DNA from: Pedobacter hiemivivus
GTDB taxonomy: Bacteria; Bacteroidota; Bacteroidia; Sphingobacteriales; Sphingobacteriaceae
Direction: 5' to 3'
DNA: 64,000 nucleotides
NCBI RefSeq assembly: GCF_004331685.1
Contig: NZ_SJSM01000001.1
Location: 492,994-556,993 of the forward strand
This document shows positions 47,541 to 55,450 of the stretch, one piece after another; the stretch's first letter is position 1; each line of letters begins with the position of its first letter. The notes beneath the pieces were generated by a model. The model worked only from the letters and a program-made list of their open reading frames with translations. It made no database searches and was not told the DNA's origin. The position numbers were made by a program, and so were the translations under genes.

Positions 47541-47647
47541 AGTTTAGTCTGATTTTATACCCCACTATTTATTAATGTCAATTGATATAGATACGATTGT
47601 ACCTATACGAATGCCCATTCAACCTGAAAATAAAAATCAAATTAATT

Positions 47648-48250
47648 TTAGCGTCGATCCAGAAAGAGCAGAAAAGCGAGAAAAAAGGTGTGAGAAACCC
47701 CTTTTTTCAGGATTGCACTTTTAAGCAGCCCGATAGCTTTCGCTTTGTGATTGCGAACAGTTTTGGGAGAAAGATCAAGCTGTTTTGCAATTTCATCTGT
47801 TTTTTTATGCCCGAAATAAATCATCTTAAAAACCTCACGGCATTTCTCCGGTAGCAGTTCAATTTCAGCCACCAGCATCTCAAGGACCTCTGTCTCGATA
47901 ATATTATTTAAAATAGTCTCCTCGCCCTGCTCCAATTGTTTGAAATAGACTTCCTGGACAGTAGATTTTACTTTGAGGTGTTTAAGGTAATCAAAACAGG
48001 CATTCCGGCAAGCAATATACAAGAAAGCCTTCACGCTTTCTGCCGTTACAACCTTTCGCTCAGATTCCCAAAGTTTGACAAAGCAGGCCGAAACAATATC
48101 CTCAGCCTCAACATCATCCTGAACGAGCCTACATGCAAAATAACACAAAGACTTGTAATGCAAATCAAAGAAATATCCCAGAGCTTTCTGATCTTCCCTT
48201 TGAAGTGCCTCCATCCAATAATTTGCGTCTTTTACGGCTTTTAGCTCCAT
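47648..48250 (-). CDS. ECF-type RNA polymerase sigma factor, locus C
   Basis: 200 aa. Region 2: QKALGYFFDLHYKSLCYFAC and EDIVSACFVKLWESERKV. Region 4: LPEKCREVFKMIYFGHKKTD and IAKQLDLSPKTVRNHKAKAI. The C-terminus is hydrophobic (FFLAFLLFLDRR), as in the locus A factor. It starts at ATG 48250, and an exact TAGTTTTG box on the minus strand (48280-48273) lies 23 bases upstream. It is the first gene of locus C. Confidence 0.93.
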   Translation of the reverse strand: MELKAVKDANYWMEALQREDQKALGYFFDLHYKSLCYFACRLVQDDVEAEDIVSACFVKLWESERKVVTAESVKAFLYIACRNACFDYLKHLKVKSTVQEVYFKQLEQGEETILNNIIETEVLEMLVAEIELLPEKCREVFKMIYFGHKKTDEIAKQLDLSPKTVRNHKAKAIGLLKSAILKKGVSHTFFLAFLLFLDRR

Positions 48251-48272
48251 GAATCTTTAAAGGTCTGCTCCG

Positions 48273-48280
48273 CAAAACTA
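48273..48280 (-). promoter_or_regulatory. -7 box (TAnnTTTG) of the locus C sigma gene
   Basis: Reads TAGTTTTG on the minus strand, an exact match to the Bacteroidota -7 consensus TAnnTTTG, 23 bases before the sigma ATG. There is no clear TTTG 19 bases further upstream, so only the -7 part is supported. Confidence 0.45.
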
Positions 48281-48348
48281 AAAATAAATATCGGCAATCA
48301 TTAATCTCCCATCGATTTTGATATTTTCAGGAAAACGGGATTAAAAGT

Positions 48349-48606
48349 TTATTTCAGCTGGTCCGCTTTCTTCCAACAATTATTGGCTGCCGCGATAGTA
48401 GTGAATTCTATAGCTACGGTCTGGCCGATAGCGATTAGCAGTGCCGGATCCTCTGCGTATAAAGGCCTTAACCTTTCCCTGATCGCCGCATCAGGCTGAG
48501 TGGCTTTGATGATCAACCTCGCCATTTTAACAGCGAGCTGTCTTCCTTCTTCAGGGGTGGCGGTAATGAGAGAACCGTTAGGAATTAATTGAATAGATTC
48601 AGACAT
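48349..48606 (-). CDS. Small protein of unknown function next to efflux pump
   Basis: 85 aa, cytoplasmic in appearance: no signal peptide or membrane helix. It is mostly helical, with GRQLAVKMARLIIKATQPDA and ALLIAIGQTVAIEFTTIAA. I do not recognise a family. It lies 34 bases after the MFS pump gene on the same strand, so it is likely cotranscribed and under the same TetR control. It is also on the same strand as the locus C sigma gene, about 100 bases ahead of it. Confidence 0.65.
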   Translation of the reverse strand: MSESIQLIPNGSLITATPEEGRQLAVKMARLIIKATQPDAAIRERLRPLYAEDPALLIAIGQTVAIEFTTIAAANNCWKKADQLK

Positions 48607-48640
48607 GATTTGTAATTTTAAGTGTTTAAATTGATAATAA

Positions 48641-49867
48641 TTATGATACCGCTACTGCATCTTTCAGCTGCGCGGAGAGATAATTTTTCCGGCGGCCATT
48701 AAAAGCAATAAACAGCAGGCCAATCAGCAGGATTAGAGATATATTCGCCACCCCAAGCAGAAATTGGCTTTTAACAGCATATAAATTTGCGAAACCATAA
48801 CTGAATACAGAACTGACCATATAAGTAGCTCCGCCAGTAAGTCCACTTGCTACCCCTGCATTTCGCGAAAATCGACTCAGACAATAACCATATATAATAT
48901 TGAAAATAAATCCACCACTCATATGAATTCCAATCGTGAAACCTATTAAAGTATAAATATTAGTACCAATGGGCACGGTAAATATCATAAGTAAAACTAA
49001 ACTGACCTGAAAAACCAAGGCCGTTACTATTTTTTTGACCAAAGATTTTTTAAGAAGCGATTTGGCAATGATTCCACCAGTCATAATAGACAATCCCGAC
49101 AACAATGAGCTGTACCCGGTAGTCACTGATGAATAGCCAAACACACGTTCGATAATAAAAGGACTGGACAAACTGTAAATAACAACCAGTCCAAAGCAAC
49201 TACCAATAATCAGCAAGCCCAGCGAAAAATCAGCCGTTTTTAACATCCCACCATAGGTCTGTAAAATCGATTTCATTTTAAAAGGTTGAAAATGTTTCAA
49301 AGATTCCCCACTATAGATCAGTTCTAAAATCAGAAACAGTAGTGACAAGCCGCCCAGGAAATAAAAATTGGAACGCCAGCCAAAGATACTTTGCAGATAG
49401 CCCCCTACAAACGGTGCCATAATGGGTGCGCAAGCCCAGATAATGGCAAATAAACTAATATAGCTCTTTAATTTTTCTCCAGAAAAGATATCCACAAAAT
49501 AGGCCCGTTTGCCCACCACAATAAAGGCAATGGTAATCCCCTGAATAATTCTCATCGCATAAATCACATAGATATTGGGTACGATTGCGATGACGAAACT
49601 AGTCAGTGAAAAAACTGCAAGTGAGATTATACTGATCTTAAACCGTCCAAAACTATCCAGAATACTCCCAATAAAAATCTGGCTTATCCCTGTGCTAAAC
49701 ATAAATAACACCAAAGAAAGCTGGATTGCTGACGCTGAAACATGTAGATCTTTTGCCATGGCCGGCAGCGAAGGCAGATAGATGTCTGTTGCAAACCCTG
49801 ATAATGGAATCAGTGACATGGCTAGTATTGTGCTAAAGCCCTGGTGATTTTCTTTTAATGTTCTCAT
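48641..49867 (-). CDS. Bcr/CflA-type MFS drug efflux transporter
   Basis: 408 aa with 12 predicted membrane helices. The N-terminal motif GFATDIYLPSLPAMAKDLHV is the signature of the Bcr/CflA drug-resistance branch. Typical MFS loop motifs include IGSILDSFGRFKISI and APIMAPFVGGYLQSIFGWR. It exports small drugs or metabolites by proton antiport across the inner membrane. A TetR-type palindrome lies 27 bases before its ATG, and the TetR gene is directly upstream on the same strand (58-base gap), so repression by TetR is likely. The substrate is not visible. Confidence 0.92.
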   Translation of the reverse strand: MRTLKENHQGFSTILAMSLIPLSGFATDIYLPSLPAMAKDLHVSASAIQLSLVLFMFSTGISQIFIGSILDSFGRFKISIISLAVFSLTSFVIAIVPNIYVIYAMRIIQGITIAFIVVGKRAYFVDIFSGEKLKSYISLFAIIWACAPIMAPFVGGYLQSIFGWRSNFYFLGGLSLLFLILELIYSGESLKHFQPFKMKSILQTYGGMLKTADFSLGLLIIGSCFGLVVIYSLSSPFIIERVFGYSSVTTGYSSLLSGLSIMTGGIIAKSLLKKSLVKKIVTALVFQVSLVLLMIFTVPIGTNIYTLIGFTIGIHMSGGFIFNIIYGYCLSRFSRNAGVASGLTGGATYMVSSVFSYGFANLYAVKSQFLLGVANISLILLIGLLFIAFNGRRKNYLSAQLKDAVAVS

Positions 49868-49893
49868 TGTTTTTCAGTGATTAATGTATTAAT

Positions 49894-49907
49894 AGACCAA
49901 TCGGTCT
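49894..49907. promoter_or_regulatory. TetR-type operator ahead of the efflux gene
   Basis: AGACCAATCGGTCT is an imperfect palindrome with perfect 5-bp arms AGACC/GGTCT. A near-identical site (AAACCATTCGGTCT) sits in the tetR promoter. It lies between the tetR stop and the MFS start, where it would block the pump promoter. Confidence 0.7.
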
Positions 49908-49925
49908 TTTCATTGACAAAAAAAA

Positions 49926-50507
49926 TTACTTTAAAAAAGATTCAAATTCCTCCCAGATTGAATCCATAACGATCCTCATTTGCTCATCATTCTCTACAAC
50001 CCTCCTGCACAAAATAGCACCTTCAATCATGGCAAAAACTTTGACACTAAAATTCTTCGGATTTACAGTTGAAGATATCTCCTCATTAGCTATACCATCC
50101 GAAATAATATTTAAAATTCGCTTCTGAGAGGAATTGATTGCCTTTTTTACATAAACTTTCATATTAGGATGTGTATCATCAGCTTCCACACCGAAATTCA
50201 AGATCGGGCAGCCTCCTTCGACATCTTTATTTCCTTTGTAAGCCTCCAGTAAGTTGTGGAATTTCTCCTTTGCATTTCTACCCAAATTAACCGCTCCATC
50301 CAGACGCCGGGCAAGCGTCTCAGTCAAATAAAGAAAAGCCTCCATACAGATCTCCTCTTTATTTTCAAAGTTCCCATAAATTCCCCCCTTAGCCAATTTC
50401 GTTGCCTCCATAATGTCGCTAAGTGAGGTACCTGCCATTCCTTTTCTATTAATAATAGAAGCAGATTTTTCGATAATAAATCTTCTGGTTCGTTCTGCCT
50501 TATTCAT
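49926..50507 (-). CDS. TetR/AcrR-family transcriptional repressor
   Basis: 193 aa. N-terminal TetR helix-turn-helix about 8-55 (RRFIIEKSASIINRKGMAGT, SLSDIMEATKLAKGGIYGNF). The C-terminal ligand-binding domain has GCPILNFGVEADDTHPNMKV, a motif seen in AcrR-like regulators of this subgroup. It likely represses itself and the Bcr-type pump through two matching sites. An inducer, probably the pump substrate, should release it. Its promoter is one of the clearest in the window. Confidence 0.93.
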   Translation of the reverse strand: MNKAERTRRFIIEKSASIINRKGMAGTSLSDIMEATKLAKGGIYGNFENKEEICMEAFLYLTETLARRLDGAVNLGRNAKEKFHNLLEAYKGNKDVEGGCPILNFGVEADDTHPNMKVYVKKAINSSQKRILNIISDGIANEEISSTVNPKNFSVKVFAMIEGAILCRRVVENDEQMRIVMDSIWEEFESFLK

Positions 50508-50524
50508 GTTAAAATATTACAAAG

Positions 50525-50555
50525 CAAAAATAAACCATTCGGTCTATTTTACAAA
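50525..50555 (-). promoter_or_regulatory. tetR promoter with embedded operator
   Basis: On the minus strand TTTG (50555-50552), 19 bases, then TATTTTTG (50532-50525): an exact Bacteroidota promoter. The TetR-type site AAACCATTCGGTCT (50532-50545) lies between the two boxes and touches the -7 box, so a bound repressor would block it. Confidence 0.8.
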
Positions 50556-50563
50556 ATGTTTTA

Positions 50564-50571
50564 TATCTTTG
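50564..50571 (+). promoter_or_regulatory. -7 box of the AraC gene
   Basis: TATCTTTG, an exact match to TAnnTTTG, 36 bases before the AraC-type ATG and divergent from the tetR promoter. The TetR-type site lies about 20 bases upstream, so TetR might affect this promoter too. Confidence 0.5.
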
Positions 50572-50607
50572 TATTGTAAAATTGTCTGGCGGCATAATTT
50601 AAAAGTT

Positions 50608-51480
50608 ATGAGAAGTACCAATCCTCATCTAGCAGAACCGATTGATATCGAAAAAGACATCAAAGATTCGTTTTCGATACACTTTTTGAAGGAAAAAGCA
50701 TTTGATAAGGTCAGGGTCCAACGCCTTGCTTATCATCGGATAATCCTTATCACTTCTGGTATTGGAACCCTAAAAATAGATGAGCATATTTTTAAAATTT
50801 CTTCGGCAGAACTTTTTCTGATTGCTAAAGGTCAGGTCATTGCTTTTCAGCAAGGAGCTGAATTTACAGGATATGAACTAAGTTTTGGCGACTGTTTCTG
50901 GGAAAGGGCTCCGCAAAGTGCAAACAATTGTAAAGCAGTATTGTTCAACAACACATCTGCCAATCAATCCCTTCGATTAACAGCAAATGACTTCCAGGAG
51001 CTTAATGTTCTTTTTCAATCCTTGCTCGGTGAATACAGTAAAAATGCATACATCAATAAATTAGATGCAATGGCTGCTTATCTGAAAATTATCATGATCA
51101 AAATCGCCAATGTGAATATTGCCATTTCAAACGCGTTCGAAAGTCATGAAAATAAGATCTACCAACAATTTATCTCCTTAATAAACGAACATTATCAAAC
51201 CTCACATGAGGTAACGGACTACGCTAAACTTTTAGGTATCTCCGTTCGAAAACTGACTGATGTGTCAAAAAACTCCAGCGGCAGAGGAGCTAAGGAACTA
51301 ATCAACGCGCATCTGATTACAGAGGCAAAGCGATCTTTACAGTTTTCTGCCAGACCAATAAAAGAAATAGCATTTGAGCTCAACTTCAGTTCCGCGGAAC
51401 AGTTCAGTCATTTTTTCAAAAAGAACGTACAGATATCTCCCAAAGAATATCGAGCCCATTTTATGATCATAGGTTCGTAA
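50608..51480 (+). CDS. AraC-family transcriptional regulator
   Basis: 290 aa from ATG 50608. The frame is open further upstream into the antisense of tetR, but that part is not protein-like. The N-terminal half is a cupin-like sensor domain (LITSGIGTLKIDEHIFKISS, ELFLIAKGQVIAFQQGAEFT). The C-terminal AraC domain (about 190-285) has DYAKLLGISVRKLTDVSKNS and the second helix-turn-helix IKEIAFELNFSSAEQFSHFF ending QISPKEYRAHF. It is divergent from tetR and lies ahead of the HD/DoxX/azoreductase genes, which it may control. Effector unknown. Confidence 0.9.
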   Translation: MRSTNPHLAEPIDIEKDIKDSFSIHFLKEKAFDKVRVQRLAYHRIILITSGIGTLKIDEHIFKISSAELFLIAKGQVIAFQQGAEFTGYELSFGDCFWERAPQSANNCKAVLFNNTSANQSLRLTANDFQELNVLFQSLLGEYSKNAYINKLDAMAAYLKIIMIKIANVNIAISNAFESHENKIYQQFISLINEHYQTSHEVTDYAKLLGISVRKLTDVSKNSSGRGAKELINAHLITEAKRSLQFSARPIKEIAFELNFSSAEQFSHFFKKNVQISPKEYRAHFMIIGS

Positions 51481-51563
51481 TGAATCTCAGCTATTATCCA
51501 ATACATCACAGCTATTTGCATGTGATGAACCGAATTTGACATTTCCTATTCCTCAGACAGCAG

Positions 51564-51571
51564 TAATTTTG
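51564..51571 (+). promoter_or_regulatory. -7 box ahead of the HD-domain gene
   Basis: TAATTTTG, an exact TAnnTTTG match, 15 bases before the ATG at 51587. No TTTG lies 19 bases upstream (only ATTT). The very short leader makes this a modest call. Confidence 0.35.
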
Positions 51572-51586
51572 GGAAAACAAAAAAAT

Positions 51587-52237
51587 ATGTCAGTTCATCA
51601 ATTAAAAAAAGTTGCCGGGATAAGTATCCCTGACAGCAAAATCGCCAACCAGGCTACAGAACTTTTACTGGAACACGGAACAGAATTCATTTACAATCAT
51701 TCTCTAAGGGTATTTCTGTTCTCCTCTTTAAATGGTCAAAGAAAGCAACTGAAATACGACCAGGAATTGTTGTATGTCAGTTCAGTTTTTCACGATTTGG
51801 GTTTGACAAAACACTACAGCAGTCCTGACTTACGTTTCGAAGTAGACGGCGCCAATGCTGCCCGCGATTTCCTCAAAAGCCATGGCTTACCAAAAGAATC
51901 TTTGCAATTGGTTTGGGACACCATCGCACTACATACCACTATAGGTATTGCAGAGCATAAAGAACCGGAGGTAGCCCTAATGTATTCTGGTGTAGGTCTG
52001 GATGTTATGGGAGAAGGATATGAAAACCTCAGCGAAGAAAACAGAATTGAAATCGTCACAGCCTTCCCGAGAAACGATTTCAAAAAAAATATTATCCCAA
52101 CTTTTTTTAGTGGATTTGAGCATAAAACCGAGACGACCTTTGGAAACATCAAGGCGGACGTTTGCGCCTATATGATCCCAAATTTCCATCGTAAAAACTT
52201 CTGTGACTGCATCTTACACTCCCCATGGAAAGAATAG
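51587..52237 (+). CDS. HD-domain metal-dependent hydrolase (cyanamide hydratase-like)
   Basis: 216 aa from ATG 51587; a TTG at 51536 is the only longer start. HD-type metal ligands are in order: H38 (YNHSLRV), H69-D70 (FHDLG), H116 (IALHTTIG) and D139 (GVGLDVMG). The ATTIGI/ALHTTIGIAEHKE stretch and the FEVDGANAARDFLKSHGLP block resemble the cyanamide hydratase-like branch of HD proteins, which hydrolyse small substrates, as opposed to nucleotide hydrolases. No signal peptide: cytoplasmic. It follows AraC by about 106 bases. A hairpin terminator follows its stop. The substrate is uncertain. Confidence 0.82.
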   Translation: MSVHQLKKVAGISIPDSKIANQATELLLEHGTEFIYNHSLRVFLFSSLNGQRKQLKYDQELLYVSSVFHDLGLTKHYSSPDLRFEVDGANAARDFLKSHGLPKESLQLVWDTIALHTTIGIAEHKEPEVALMYSGVGLDVMGEGYENLSEENRIEIVTAFPRNDFKKNIIPTFFSGFEHKTETTFGNIKADVCAYMIPNFHRKNFCDCILHSPWKE

Positions 52238-52242
52238 GAAAT

Positions 52243-52276
52243 TCATAACAGATCGGCTCTGGGCCATCTGTTATGA
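52243..52276 (+). terminator. Hairpin after the HD-domain gene
   Basis: TCATAACAGAT pairs perfectly with ATCTGTTATGA (11 bp, 12-base loop), five bases after the stop codon. No long T run follows. It separates the AraC/HD unit from the DoxX gene. Confidence 0.65.
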
Positions 52277-52340
52277 TTAAACTGGAATAGTAATACGACT
52301 TTGAATGACATTAGATTTGCATAAACAAAAGATATAATTT

Positions 52341-52784
52341 ATGGAAAATTCATTTAAAGTACCGCAGTTACTCCTAAGAGGAGCACTAGGCATCACATTT
52401 CTAACTCCAGTATTAGACAGGTTAGGTATTCTAGGTCCTATCGGGACTGGAAATATTGAATGGGGCAATTGGGATAACTTTATTAATTATACATCTACCT
52501 TGATGCCATATTTAAGTAGACCGATGGTAGATGTAATGGGAGGAATAGCTACTTTCTCAGAATTCACCATTGCAGTGCTTTTGATTATTGGCTTTAAAAC
52601 AAAATATGCTGCAATTGGAAGCTCCCTGCTCACCTTTACATTCATTTTATTTATGACGACATCTGTCGGAATACAAAAACCAATAAATTTTGGCGTATTT
52701 ACAGCCTCTGCTGCTAGTCTTTTGTTATCATACATTCCAATTTACAAATGGAGTATTGATAACCTACTTCATAAAAGTAACTAA
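52341..52784 (+). CDS. DoxX-family membrane protein
   Basis: 147 aa with four predicted membrane helices. The start (LLLRGALGITFLTPVLDRLG) and the later helices (FTIAVLLIIGFKTKYAAIGS) fit the DoxX family. Members are small inner-membrane proteins linked to redox or thiol stress and to sulfide or thiosulfate metabolism in some species. An exact TAGATTTG box lies at 52312-52319, 21 bases before the ATG. The azoreductase gene follows 54 bases downstream. Its role here is inferred from the redox neighbours. Confidence 0.82.
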   Translation: MENSFKVPQLLLRGALGITFLTPVLDRLGILGPIGTGNIEWGNWDNFINYTSTLMPYLSRPMVDVMGGIATFSEFTIAVLLIIGFKTKYAAIGSSLLTFTFILFMTTSVGIQKPINFGVFTASAASLLLSYIPIYKWSIDNLLHKSN

Positions 52785-52838
52785 AATTAAGCGTGTTAAA
52801 ACTTATAGGAGTTGTCTACGATAAATTATCCTAAAGCA

Positions 52839-53486
52839 ATGAAAAAGATTTTAGTAATTAATGCAAGTGCCAATACAAAAAACTCAGTTAGTAGAAGCCT
52901 TAGCGATACATTCATTGAATATTGGAAAATGACAGGTTTTGCCCACCAAATTCAATATCGCGACTTCAGCGAGAGTGAGATTTCCCATATCGACCAAATG
53001 TGGATTGATGCGAACCTCAAATCCCCCGAAAATCGAAGTGAAAATGAAAGGGAGATGCTTAAATGGAGCGATATTTATATAAAGGAATTGCATGATGCAG
53101 ACATTATCGTACTTGCATCCCCGATGTATAACTGGTCGATCCCAAGTACGCTTAAAGCATATATAGACAATATCATGCGGTTTAATGAAACATTCACCAG
53201 AAATCTGCAGAGAGGTGATCAACCTTATAGAGGCTTGCTCGAGAATAAAAGCTTAATACTCTTACTTTCCAGAGGTAGCCAAGGTTATGAAAAAGGAGAA
53301 AGAAATGCACACATGAATTTTCAAAGCAGCTATCTAAAAATGGTTTTTGGCATCATGGGAATCCATGATGTCGATGAATTAGCTATAAATGGGACCTCGA
53401 GAGAAAGTAACGATTTAACCGAAGAAATATTGAACGTTCGTGAACAACTAAGAACGTTAATTAATCAGAAACTCAGTTTGTCATGA
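52839..53486 (+). CDS. azoR: FMN-dependent NADH azoreductase
   Basis: 215 aa from ATG 52839; a TTG at 52812 is unlikely. A flavodoxin-like fold: KKILVINASANTKNSVSRSL is the FMN phosphate-binding start, and SPMYNWSIPSTLKAYIDNIM with RFNETFTRN matches the active-site block of AzoR proteins. These reduce quinones and azo compounds in two-electron steps with NADH, so they protect against electrophiles. The stop overlaps the ATG of the EamA gene by four bases (ATGA), so the two are cotranslated. The symbol is by family likeness. Confidence 0.88.
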   Translation: MKKILVINASANTKNSVSRSLSDTFIEYWKMTGFAHQIQYRDFSESEISHIDQMWIDANLKSPENRSENEREMLKWSDIYIKELHDADIIVLASPMYNWSIPSTLKAYIDNIMRFNETFTRNLQRGDQPYRGLLENKSLILLLSRGSQGYEKGERNAHMNFQSSYLKMVFGIMGIHDVDELAINGTSRESNDLTEEILNVREQLRTLINQKLSLS

Positions 53487-54403
53487 ATGGTAAATTGAAA
53501 GGGAGTATACTGATATTTTTGGGTGCTTCCTGCTATGGAATGTTAGGAATTTATGTAAAAAAGGCTTATTTAGAAGGTTACAATACAGCAGAAGTGACTT
53601 TATCTCAATTTGGAATAGGGTTCATTACGCTCTTCATTGTGAATGTTTTCAGAAATATTAAGAGAAACCAGGTAGCTGAGACCAAGCTTCCATTCACAAG
53701 TAAATTGAAATTAATGGTTGCAGGAACATCCCTTGGCTTAACCAGTATATTTTACTATTTGGCGGTTATACATATACCAGTAAGTTTCGCCATTGTTCTG
53801 CTGATGCAGACTGTGTGGATGGGTATTATACTCGAGATGTTAATCACCAAAAAGATTCCTGATCTTAACAAGATTGTAGCTGCCATCATGGTAATCATTG
53901 GCTCAGTTATAGCCACAAATTTACTGGGACAATCCGTTGATCTAAATTGGAAAGGCGTCCTCTGGGGTATGATGGCAGCTTTGTGTTATACGGCTACGAT
54001 GTACTCCACTAAAAATATCAAGCCGCAATATTCTCCCTACCAAAGAAGTCTTTATATGATATTAGGAGGCCTTGTAATTATATGTATCGTCTACCATTCG
54101 TCGCTAAACAGCGATTTTAACTACCATATATTTTATAGTTGGGGATTGTTAATCTCCTTATTTGGAACGGTACTACCTCCCTTATTGTTTACCGCTGGCA
54201 TGCCATTAACAGGCATAGGGCTTGGTGCTATCCTTTCCTCTGTCGAAATTCCGGTTGCTGTTTTGGCTGCCAGTCTCCTATTAAAGGAGAACGTTAGCCC
54301 TTTGCAATGGTTTGGCGTCATTTTAATCCTGATTGCTGTTGGTGTGATGAATTTAAAAAACAAATCTGGGCCAGATCATCTTTCAAAACTGGAATGTAAT
54401 TGA
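53483..54403 (+). CDS. EamA/DMT-family transporter
   Basis: 306 aa with ten predicted membrane helices in two EamA halves: about 5-140 (GSILIFLGASCYGMLGIYVK) and 155-295 (GVLWGMMAALCYTATMYSTK, PLQWFGVILILIAVGVMNL). Such drug/metabolite transporters export amino acids, metabolites or drugs. Overlap with the azoreductase gene shows a common transcript and suggests export of a compound that the enzyme acts on or produces. The substrate cannot be read from sequence. Confidence 0.9.
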   Translation: MNGKLKGSILIFLGASCYGMLGIYVKKAYLEGYNTAEVTLSQFGIGFITLFIVNVFRNIKRNQVAETKLPFTSKLKLMVAGTSLGLTSIFYYLAVIHIPVSFAIVLLMQTVWMGIILEMLITKKIPDLNKIVAAIMVIIGSVIATNLLGQSVDLNWKGVLWGMMAALCYTATMYSTKNIKPQYSPYQRSLYMILGGLVIICIVYHSSLNSDFNYHIFYSWGLLISLFGTVLPPLLFTAGMPLTGIGLGAILSSVEIPVAVLAASLLLKENVSPLQWFGVILILIAVGVMNLKNKSGPDHLSKLECN

Positions 54404-54469
54404 CAACTAATAACTTTTTAAGTTTACACTATTAAGAATAGTAATCAATTTTAATTAATAAAAACTAAG

Positions 54470-54883
54470 ATGAAGACAACTGAAATAAATATACAAACAC
54501 AAGAAATTCTCAACGAGTTTTATAAAAATGTTTCTGAGAAAAATGCCAATTCAATTATTTCACTACTATCAGAAGATATCGACTGGTACATCGTTAAATC
54601 AGCACGCCTTCCCTGGACAGGAAAACAAACTGAAAAATCAGCTATTCATAAAGCATTGCAACTACTTTTTGATGCTCACGTTGACGGCGATGATGAACTA
54701 ACACCTGATCATATCTTTATCGATGGTTATGAAGCTGCCGTTTTTGGTACTATGTCGAGAAAAGTAAAGATGACTGGTAAAAGATTTACTACCACTTTTT
54801 GTCAAAGATTCACAATTAAAGAGGGAAAAATCACAAAATTCTTAATGCTTGAGGATACACCTGAAATTGAAAAAGCATTTTAA
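54470..54883 (+). CDS. NTF2-like (SnoaL-type) protein
   Basis: 137 aa without signal peptide. The fold is seen in EILNEFYKNVSEKNANSIIS, LLSEDIDWYIVKSARLPWTG and the later strands TTFCQRFTIKEGKITKFLM. Members of this cone-shaped fold are isomerases, cyclases, hydrolases or binding proteins, often next to redox enzymes. It lies 66 bases after the EamA gene and 49 bases ahead of the AhpD-like gene, so it belongs to the same cluster. No catalytic residues can be assigned with certainty. Confidence 0.82.
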   Translation: MKTTEINIQTQEILNEFYKNVSEKNANSIISLLSEDIDWYIVKSARLPWTGKQTEKSAIHKALQLLFDAHVDGDDELTPDHIFIDGYEAAVFGTMSRKVKMTGKRFTTTFCQRFTIKEGKITKFLMLEDTPEIEKAF

Positions 54884-54932
54884 ATCATTCAAATAGATTA
54901 GCATCTAATTACACATATAATTAAAGATAAAA

Positions 54933-55367
54933 ATGGAAACACGTATTAAAATTGACCAAGTAGAACCAGCAGGTTACAAAGCGATCTTGGGCTTAGAAAA
55001 ATTCATCGAAAGTACACCATTAACCAGGACCCACAAAGATTTGATAAAAATTAGGGCATCACAAATAAATGGATGTGCATTTTGTATAGATATGCATACC
55101 AGAGACGCACGTAAGGCGGGTGAAACAGAACAGCGCATATATGCGCTCAATGCATGGCGTGATACGCCATTTTTTACCAAAGACGAGCGCGCCATCCTGG
55201 CTTTAACGGAGGAAGTGACGCTGATCAGTAATCACGTTGGGGACCAAACCTATACTGAGGCCTTAGAAGCATTGGGAGAAAGCTATTTGGCCCAAGTTAT
55301 CCTAGCTATTATAACTATCAATGCATGGAATAGAATAGGAATAGCGACTCAGCTAATACCTGGTTAG
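54933..55367 (+). CDS. AhpD-like carboxymuconolactone decarboxylase family protein
   Basis: 144 aa. It has the AhpD-type redox motif CAFCIDMHTRDA (C48, C51, H55), flanked by ALRASQINGCAF-type helix and the KAGETEQRIYAL helix. The CxxC pair with nearby His is the active site of alkyl-hydroperoxidase D-type reductases. The family also includes carboxymuconolactone decarboxylases, but the CxxC favours peroxidase or disulfide chemistry. It ends the plus-strand redox run; a terminator follows about 40 bases downstream. Confidence 0.88.
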   Translation: METRIKIDQVEPAGYKAILGLEKFIESTPLTRTHKDLIKIRASQINGCAFCIDMHTRDARKAGETEQRIYALNAWRDTPFFTKDERAILALTEEVTLISNHVGDQTYTEALEALGESYLAQVILAIITINAWNRIGIATQLIPG

Positions 55368-55404
55368 GCTTATAACTTAAGAATATTATATATTTTTTCA
55401 GATG

Positions 55405-55440
55405 AAGACTGCTCCAATAATAGGAGCAGTTTCTATTTAT
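55405..55440 (+). terminator. Hairpin terminator after the AhpD-like gene
   Basis: ACTGCTCC pairs with GGAGCAGT (8 bp, extendable with weaker pairs) around AATAATA. A T-rich tract, TTCTATTTAT, follows. It closes the redox cluster and lies just before the next ORF. Confidence 0.82.
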
Positions 55441-55450
55441 CCTTCTTACC

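Noticed and set aside
50413..50607. N-terminal extension of the AraC gene into tetR
   Set aside because: The extra 65 codons are antisense to tetR and its promoter; the protein-like sequence and a -7 box fit ATG 50608.
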